Assembly: GCA_902775605.1 (NCBI GenBank)
Contig: CACYNE010000022.1
Span: forward strand, 1 to 40,916
Direction: 5' to 3'
DNA length: 40,916 nucleotides
DNA from: an uncultured Prevotellaceae bacterium
GTDB taxonomy: Bacteria > Bacteroidota > Bacteroidia > Bacteroidales > Bacteroidaceae
The notes under the pieces are model-generated. The model worked only from the letters and a program-made list of their open reading frames with translations, was not told the DNA's origin and made no database searches. A program made the position numbers and the translations under genes. This document shows, one piece after another, positions 37,291 to 40,916 of this stretch; the first letter of the stretch is position 1; the number at the start of each line of letters is the position of its first letter.

Positions 37291-37296
37291 TTAAGG

Positions 37297-38304
37297 TTAG
37301 ACGAAAGTCAATGTTGCTCGTCGATAGTTGTATGAAAGCCAATAACTTCGTTTCAAGGATTCGGACAGGAAAGATCGATCAATCAGTTCTTTTGCCAAAG
37401 GTTGTTCTGTGGCAAAGAAATCCAGTTCCCGCTTGATCAATCGCCCTGACAATCCTATGCGGAGACCAAACTCCTCAAAGTCCTTGCGTCCGACCGTTTT
37501 TGTGTCTGACAACTTCATGCCCTCCTTAAACAATCCTTTATCAAGAGCGAAGATGTGTGGCATACTCAGATGCAGACTTGTGTTGATGAGGTCGTATGCT
37601 GGAGCAAGATGATATTCTCCATCACCACGATTGATGAGTGAGAAGTTCTTCAGGTGGGCATCATCATTGAGGGTGAGATAATTGAACACGATGATACGGA
37701 AAAACTTCAGGATTTCTACAGGTGCTGCTATGACGTACTTACGGATAATGTCAGCGCACTCCTCGTAGCTCAGGTTGCTATATTTGAAGTCGCTGCCACC
37801 ATTGGCATTGGTCAGTCCCGCGAGAGAGGCGAAATCTTCCTGACTGTATTTCTGTCCATTAGGACCAACGTCAAAGCGTCGGCAAAGATAGGCAACTTCA
37901 CCATCTCGGAAAAAGCAAAGGGCATTGGCCGCCGTTTCTATGTGATAGACCTGTGAAGCCAGTTGCATGGTCAGATGTTCGTTGGCAGGACAATACTTGC
38001 GGTCAAGCAAGGCATACGAAGATGGAGCAGGTTTTAAGATATATGTGCCTCGTTCTTCCTCCGCAGGCTTCACCAAACACCCTTCGTCATTCACTACTAA
38101 ACTCGCCTTTGGCTGCACGCCAGAAAGTGAGATGCGCCCCACATTCTTCAGATAGGCTTCATTGTCGGCATTGTCATTGTTGGGGCTGTCAAAGTCTAAC
38201 ACATGAGAAACCTCTTTCCCGTCAAACAAAAGTTTCCGGGCAGTAGGGGAATAGGTGGCAAAGCCTTCCTGCAAGGTAGATGGGCACACATTTATCTTTA
38301 TCAT
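37297..38304 (-). CDS. hipT: HipT-type toxin kinase (HipA without N-subdomain 1)
   Basis: A serine/threonine kinase of the HipA family, 335 residues. The Gly-rich loop ISLSGVQPKASL (58-69) carries Ser59 and Ser61 in the Ser-aliphatic-Ser pattern of HipT proteins; E. coli HipA has Ser-Ile-Ala here with its autophosphorylated Ser150. Lys91 (YILKPA) is the likely ATP-binding lysine. The catalytic segment NDDAHLKNFS (213-222) gives Asp215 and Asn220, and APAYD (Asp238) is the metal-binding site. The small domain that normally opens HipA is missing and is encoded separately by the upstream hipS. HipA kinases inactivate GltX, and the E. coli HipT phosphorylates TrpS; the target here is unknown. ATG 38304 lies two bases after the hipS stop; the TTG at 38310 would overlap it. 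Confidence 0.85.
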   Translation of the reverse strand: MIKINVCPSTLQEGFATYSPTARKLLFDGKEVSHVLDFDSPNNDNADNEAYLKNVGRISLSGVQPKASLVVNDEGCLVKPAEEERGTYILKPAPSSYALLDRKYCPANEHLTMQLASQVYHIETAANALCFFRDGEVAYLCRRFDVGPNGQKYSQEDFASLAGLTNANGGSDFKYSNLSYEECADIIRKYVIAAPVEILKFFRIIVFNYLTLNDDAHLKNFSLINRGDGEYHLAPAYDLINTSLHLSMPHIFALDKGLFKEGMKLSDTKTVGRKDFEEFGLRIGLSGRLIKRELDFFATEQPLAKELIDRSFLSESLKRSYWLSYNYRRATLTFV

Positions 38305-38306
38305 TA

Positions 38307-38615
38307 TCAAAAGGGTTTAACGGTTACCGCTCCTATGGTGTCATACTGGGCTGTTGCCAGCATGATTCCAAAATCGTCGTTTTCATCGATATGAAGCAAC
38401 AATGATTGCGTCTGACGGTTGGAGCCTTCAGACAGCATATTAAAGAAATAGGGGAAGAGATGAGCAGAGCGATAAGGCTCTTTCCGTACAGGCATGGACA
38501 GACATACTGGTTCGCCATGATAATTCTCGTCATAGTTAAACACATATTCCCTGGCATCGGTTTCTTGCAAAATGCCAGCCTCCACGTCGTGAACGTAAAC
38601 TTTACACTGTCTCAT
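38307..38615 (-). CDS. hipS: HipS-like protein (separate HipA N-terminal subdomain)
   Basis: A 102-residue protein matching only the first subdomain of HipA: a beta-rich start (RQCKVYVHDVEAGIL), VCLSMPVRK, then LFPYFFNMLSEGSN (about 53-66) and a closing DTIGAVTVKPF. In three-gene hipBST loci of E. coli O127 and Legionella this protein, not HipB, neutralises the kinase. From memory, a tryptophan next to the Glu-Gly of this region plugs the kinase active site in E. coli. This homologue has Ser65 after Glu-Gly, so neutralisation may differ. The gene overlaps hipB by 14 bp and ends two bases before hipT. ATG 38615 is preferred to TTG 38621. Confidence 0.8.
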   Translation of the reverse strand: MRQCKVYVHDVEAGILQETDAREYVFNYDENYHGEPVCLSMPVRKEPYRSAHLFPYFFNMLSEGSNRQTQSLLLHIDENDDFGIMLATAQYDTIGAVTVKPF

Positions 38616-38823
38616 AGTCAAGTCGCTTGATATTAATGTCTATTTGCAGTCCCAATGTGTCCACTATCGTGAGCAAGGTGGCGAGTTGAGGGTTGCCCTC
38701 GCCGCGCTCGATTGCTACAATAGTATTGACAGCAACACCAGACAGATCCGCCAATGTCTGCTGATTGATTCCCAGTTTCTTGCGCCTTTCCCTAATGGAG
38801 TTACCTATTTCTTGCTGCGTCAT
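38602..38823 (-). CDS. hipB: HipB-like Xre-family DNA-binding regulator
   Basis: A 73-residue protein with a Cro/C1-type helix-turn-helix spanning about 5-60 (IRERRKKLGINQQTLADLSG followed by NTIVAIERGEGNP). The C-terminus is short. In hip systems HipB represses the operon, together with the toxin complex. Three palindromic repeats lie upstream, the nearest touching the ATG, which fits autorepression. The hipB-hipS-hipT order and tight overlaps agree with known hipBST operons. Confidence 0.88.
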   Translation of the reverse strand: MTQQEIGNSIRERRKKLGINQQTLADLSGVAVNTIVAIERGEGNPQLATLLTIVDTLGLQIDINIKRLDYETV

Positions 38824-38843
38824 AATCTCATTATATTGCGATT
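38824..38843. promoter_or_regulatory. hipB operator copy A
   Basis: AATCTCATTATATTGCGATT, an imperfect palindrome directly upstream of the hipB ATG. It lies in the 5' leader, downstream of the -7 box. Confidence 0.8.
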
Positions 38844-38849
38844 TCGGTG

Positions 38850-38857
38850 CAAAGATA
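38850..38857 (-). promoter_or_regulatory. -7 element for hipBST
   Basis: Read leftwards: TATCTTTG followed by C. It lies between operators A and B. Confidence 0.7.
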
Positions 38858-38884
38858 GCAATTAATTCTCAAATCTATGGTAAA

Positions 38885-38904
38885 AATCTCAATAAAATGC
38901 GATT
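38885..38904. promoter_or_regulatory. hipB operator copy B
   Basis: AATCTCAATAAAATGCGATT, 61 bp from copy A. It overlaps the upstream promoter region. Confidence 0.8.
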
Positions 38905-38945
38905 TTTGAGGGTTCTATTTGCTCAAAATCTAAAAATAGCAGTAA

Positions 38946-38965
38946 AATCCCATTATAATGCGATT
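38946..38965. promoter_or_regulatory. hipB operator copy C
   Basis: AATCCCATTATAATGCGATT, the best palindrome (only one symmetric pair mismatched), 61 bp from copy B. Confidence 0.8.
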
Positions 38966-38992
38966 ATTATTAATTTGTGAATGATACGAAAT

Positions 38993-39052
38993 ATCCTTCA
39001 GCCGCATCGTAATTACTTGATAATATGATGCTTCGGCTGAAGGATGTTTTTT
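38993..39052 (+). terminator. orphan terminator with long stem
   Basis: ATCCTTCAGCCG (38993-39004) pairs with CGGCTGAAGGAT (39034-39045), and CATC/GATG extend it inwards. GTTTTTTT follows on the rightward strand. No rightward gene ends before it; it may be the trace of a lost gene. Confidence 0.85.
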
Positions 39053-39055
39053 TAG

Positions 39056-39088
39056 GGTATATGAGTGATTTTAAGGTATATGAGTGAT
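39056..39088. repeat. direct repeat GGTATATGAGTGAT
   Basis: Two exact 14-bp copies, 39056-39069 and 39075-39088, 19 bp apart, lie between the terminator and the sigma-factor fragment. Confidence 0.8.
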
Positions 39089-39098
39089 ACTCTGTAAG

Positions 39099-39179
39099 CG
39101 TATCCGCCAGATTCGCGACAAGGCCATCTGCCACCTCAAGAAGGCCTATCGCAACCACCTCGCCAAATTGTCAGCTTAA
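39099..39179 (+). pseudogene. 3' fragment of an RpoD-like sigma factor gene
   Basis: Twenty-seven codons, from CGT at 39099 to TAA at 39177-39179, read RIRQIRDKAICHLKKAYRNH and then a few more residues before the stop. The first 55 or so bases are almost the same as bases 31280 onward in the sigma gene of this window (three differences). It covers only the region 4.2 helix. There is no promoter or start codon. The likely source is a paralogous sigma gene elsewhere or a copy that was deleted. Confidence 0.85.
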
Positions 39180-39389
39180 CTGCCCCATTAATTCATAAAG
39201 ATAAGCTGGACTTTGCACATACAGTTCGCCCTCTTCGTCCTGTAGGGCCGTCATCAGCGGAGAGTTGTATACGCGCTCCATGGCCTGCTCGATAGAACAG
39301 CCAGTGTCTTCGATGACGTACTTCACCAGCTCACTTAGGGCGTAGTCGGTGAGGTAGGTGGCTATCTGGTGATGGTTGGGCTGGTTCAT
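39171..39389 (-). CDS. small partner protein of the DUF3990 module
   Basis: A 72-residue acidic protein, predicted helical, with blocks YALSELVKYVIEDTG (16-30) and MERVYNSPLMTALQDEEG (37-54). It starts inside the last four bases of the DUF3990 gene (ATGA), so translation is coupled. The family is not certain; proteins of this shape often follow DUF3990 genes in Bacteroidetes. A third toxin-antitoxin component (antitoxin or chaperone) is a reasonable guess. Its 3' end overlaps the sigma-factor fragment on the opposite strand by nine bases. Confidence 0.65.
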   Translation of the reverse strand: MNQPNHHQIATYLTDYALSELVKYVIEDTGCSIEQAMERVYNSPLMTALQDEEGELYVQSPAYLYELMGQLS

Positions 39390-39874
39390 AGGGCTTCGAC
39401 ACTTGTTTTGTGAAGGAAGCGCAGGGCCCGCTCCGTTCCGAAATAGTATTGCTGGTCGAGGTATTTGTCCTGAAGTTGGGCTGCGGCCTGTTCAGGAGTG
39501 TAGATGCCCTCGCGGTAGTTTGTGAGTTGTAGTACTACGCCGTCGTCGGCTATGGGGCCGATGACGATGTCGTAGTCGTGAATGGGCGCCACGGTTTTCC
39601 TGTCGCGGTTGGTATCCACGAAGACGAGCCATTCCACGGTGGCATTCTCAGGGAATATTTTCACTTTCAGGTCGGAATGCAGGGCCGCGTCGTCCATCTC
39701 GTAGGTTATCAGCGTCGCTGTGCCTCCGAAGAGCCGTGTCTTCTTCTGCGCCATGCGGACGGCGGTCGTTCTGTCAGGCGTCAGATAGAAGCCCTTGCCA
39801 AAGTCCTTGTGACGCAGGCCTCGGGTGAGGTCTATCGCTTCTATGTCTGCGTTGGTGCCGTGATAGAGTGTCAT
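39386..39874 (-). CDS. DUF3990 protein, ADP-ribosyltransferase-like putative toxin
   Basis: A 162-residue protein of the DUF3990 family. It opens with TLYHGTNADIEAIDL, where YHGT (4-7) resembles the first NAD-binding motif of diphtheria-toxin/PARP-like ADP-ribosyltransferases (His5). DFGKGFYLT (24-32) resembles the second motif, with Tyr30. A third catalytic acid could lie near ATVEWL (about 78-83). There is no secretion signal, so an intracellular target is likely. It overlaps both neighbours by four bases (ATGA). Family and ADP-ribosyl fold are recognised by motif only; a toxin role is inference. Confidence 0.7.
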   Translation of the reverse strand: MTLYHGTNADIEAIDLTRGLRHKDFGKGFYLTPDRTTAVRMAQKKTRLFGGTATLITYEMDDAALHSDLKVKIFPENATVEWLVFVDTNRDRKTVAPIHDYDIVIGPIADDGVVLQLTNYREGIYTPEQAAAQLQDKYLDQQYYFGTERALRFLHKTSVEAL

Positions 39875-40086
39875 GCCAGTGCTCCTCCATTCTTTTGACA
39901 GACAATGAGCAGATCGTCGATAGTTTCTTCCATCGACTGTAGGTGCTCCACATCGTAGAACTCAATCAAGAAGGCCAGCCCCTTGTGCTCATGCAGATAG
40001 CGGAACGCTGCCTGCCGTGTCATGGAGAAACGTCGTCCGAAGGCATTGATGCACGCCGTCAAGAAGGGAATTTCGTACTTGCTCAT
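39871..40086 (-). CDS. DUF3791 family protein, putative antitoxin
   Basis: A 71-residue protein of the DUF3791 type, with motifs FLTACINAFGRRF (8-20) and LAFLIEFYDVEHLQS (38-51). DUF3791 genes commonly precede DUF3990 genes, as here. The ATG at 40086 follows a CTTG-N20-TATATTTG promoter (40113-40144) closely; longer frames upstream cross that promoter and are unlikely. The last four bases overlap the toxin-like gene. Confidence 0.75.
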   Translation of the reverse strand: MSKYEIPFLTACINAFGRRFSMTRQAAFRYLHEHKGLAFLIEFYDVEHLQSMEETIDDLLIVCQKNGGALA

Positions 40087-40112
40087 ATTGCATCCTTTTA
40101 TGATTACGGGTG

Positions 40113-40144
40113 CAAATATACGACAATTCCATGAGAAAAACAAG
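40113..40144 (-). promoter_or_regulatory. promoter of the DUF3791-DUF3990 module
   Basis: Read leftwards: CTTG (40141-40144), 20 bases, TATATTTG (40113-40120) followed by C. Confidence 0.75.
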
Positions 40145-40208
40145 TTTTTCCCGAATATTTGCTTTACCTCGCCATCGTCCACCCTCGCATCATGCCGAAG
40201 TAGTCTAG

Positions 40209-40322
40209 AAGGATGGTCACACCTGGGCAAAGGCCTTGGTGGAGACCGGCAACGCCACCGAGCGTCTGCGCAGGATCAACGTGGCCCAGCGTTTCCTGGC
40301 TTTTTTCATCAAGGGCAAATAG
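40209..40322 (+). pseudogene. gene fragment, probable 3' remnant
   Basis: Between a TAG at 40206-40208 and a TAG at 40320-40322 the frame reads 37 residues with a natural look, including ALVETGNATERLRRINVAQR and a closing FLAFFIKGK. There is no start codon or promoter, and its GC content differs from the AT-rich flank. It looks like the decayed end of a gene; family not recognised. Confidence 0.4.
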
Positions 40323-40325
40323 TAA

Positions 40326-40380
40326 TCGGAAAGTTTTTCGGAAATATCGCGTGCTTTCGGAAAGTTTATCGGAAAGCACG
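40326..40380. repeat. paired TCGGAAA direct repeats with a hairpin
   Basis: TCGGAAA occurs at 40326, 40338, 40357 and 40369: two pairs, each 12 bp apart, with the second pair 31 bp after the first. The arms CGTGCTTTC (40350-40358) and GAAAGCACG (40372-40380) enclose the second pair. It sits 34 bp upstream of the promoter at 40414. Function unknown; it may bind a regulator. Confidence 0.7.
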
Positions 40381-40389
40381 AAAAAAGTC

Positions 40390-40421
40390 CTTGCCCCCCA
40401 GCGGAAATTGTCGTAGCTTTG
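40390..40421 (+). promoter_or_regulatory. promoter for the 118-residue protein
   Basis: CTTG (40390-40393), 20 bases, TAGCTTTG (40414-40421) followed by C. Confidence 0.72.
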
Positions 40422-40429
40422 CATCAGCA

Positions 40430-40540
40430 ATCAGCGGGAAAAAGGGTCAAGCGTTGGACCGTAGGCCAGTCTCACTTTCCCAGTTGTGCGCAGGGTCCCT
40501 CGTGTGAGGCCGAGGGCTATCCCGGAAAGAAAAAACAAAA
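40430..40540 (+). other. structured 5' leader, possible pseudoknot
   Basis: The leader is about 110 bases. Stem GGTC/GACC (40445-40448, 40457-40460) and stem CCCTCG/CGAGGG (40497-40502, 40511-40516) are visible. The loop of the second stem carries GTGAG (40504-40508), which can pair with CTCAC (40471-40475), an H-type pseudoknot. GGGAAA and TTTCCC further connect the ends. A regulatory RNA element is suggested; no known riboswitch class is recognised. Confidence 0.45.
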
Positions 40541-40897
40541 ATGAAAAAGAACACAGATCTCTGCATGGATGTCAAGACTTTCCTGCAGAACGACACGAGA
40601 ACGAAACTGGGTAAGGAGTATATGGGCGTGCTGACGCGCATCACGAGCGAAAACTATACGTTTGTAGAGATGCTGCCCTGGTGCAAGAAGCGCAATGCGA
40701 AGGTATTCAATGGAAAGTACATTTCTATTACGCGTAGAAGCGACGGCACACTGCGCCCAAACTTTAAGCCGATGCCGAAGCTAATGGGCTATCTGAGTAT
40801 CGAGAGATACGCCTACGAGGTGTATAACGAACTTCATGAGGCACTCGAGAGCCTTATAGAGAAAGATAGCTTTAGACCTTTCGGAATAGAGTGGTAA
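40541..40897 (+). CDS. unrecognised 118-residue basic protein
   Basis: A soluble, basic protein with no signal peptide. A mixed alpha/beta N-terminal half (about 8-75) contains VEMLPWCKKRNAKVFNGKYI, followed by Arg/Lys-rich SITRRSDGTLRP. The C-terminal half is helical (YEVYNELHEALESLIEKD). The stop is at the window's end, with nothing further visible. The promoter and structured leader support expression. I do not recognise the family; short basic proteins of this sort are found in mobile or phage-derived regions of Bacteroidales. Confidence 0.65.
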   Translation: MKKNTDLCMDVKTFLQNDTRTKLGKEYMGVLTRITSENYTFVEMLPWCKKRNAKVFNGKYISITRRSDGTLRPNFKPMPKLMGYLSIERYAYEVYNELHEALESLIEKDSFRPFGIEW

Positions 40898-40916
40898 TCA
40901 CAACCAATCTGTTCCA

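Noticed and set aside
38869-38881. A fourth HipB operator or -33 box near TTCTCAAATCTATGG
   Set aside because: It matches only half of the palindrome and falls off the 61-bp spacing, and the TTTG there is too close to the -7 box.
40087-40230. Longer start for the DUF3791 protein
   Set aside because: The extension crosses the module's own promoter (40113-40144), and the family's usual N-terminus begins at ATG 40086.
40350-40380. Hairpin read as a terminator
   Set aside because: The right arm is followed by As and the left side has no T-run on the other strand, so it does not look like a terminator in either direction.

Overview
The window reads as a chromosomal segment of a Prevotella-like member of the Bacteroidales. 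This is an inference from four things: Bacteroidetes-type promoters (TAnnTTTG with almost no sigma-70 -35/-10 boxes) in front of most transcription units, Bacteroidetes-only families (DUF4491, DUF5606, CHU_C-type sorting domain, PorT-like barrel, a long NusB, a fused FeoA-FeoB), lipoboxes and SusC-like barrel architecture, and type IX secretion style C-termini.

Bases 1-31400 are mostly housekeeping DNA. They hold the end of a ribosomal operon (rpsR end, rplI); a tiny lipoprotein gene of 58 codons; mtaB with a glycosyltransferase; DUF4491-rlmH; trpS facing dnaB across a shared terminator; a large TonB-type outer-membrane barrel; the nusB-yajC-ybbR-coaE-DUF5606 operon read leftwards; rplY-pth-S4 protein-lipoprotein-queF read rightwards; a carboxyltransferase with a degenerate biotinyl domain; feoAB; uvrA with a type IX secretion cargo; and a rightward run of LysM/periplasmic-binding protein, PorT-like barrel, POT peptide transporter, phosphatase-family enzyme and a short RpoD-like sigma factor.

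Bases 31400-37140 hold one very large, GC-rich secreted repeat protein of about 1837 residues with duplicated GLUG-like blocks and a type IX-like C-terminus, preceded by a tiny membrane-protein gene.

Bases 37140-40916 are an accessory islet. It holds a three-gene split-HipA toxin-antitoxin locus (hipB-hipS-hipT) whose upstream region carries three copies of a 20-bp imperfect palindrome spaced exactly 61 bp apart. Next come an orphan terminator and a 27-codon copy of the sigma factor's 3' end. A second three-gene, translationally coupled module follows: a DUF3791 protein, a DUF3990 ADP-ribosyltransferase-like protein and a small partner. The islet ends with a decayed gene fragment, paired direct repeats, and an unrecognised 118-residue protein behind a structured leader. 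The two adjacent tripartite toxin-antitoxin-like modules and the operator array are the most interesting part of the window. No tRNA, rRNA, CRISPR array, transposase or integrase gene was seen.
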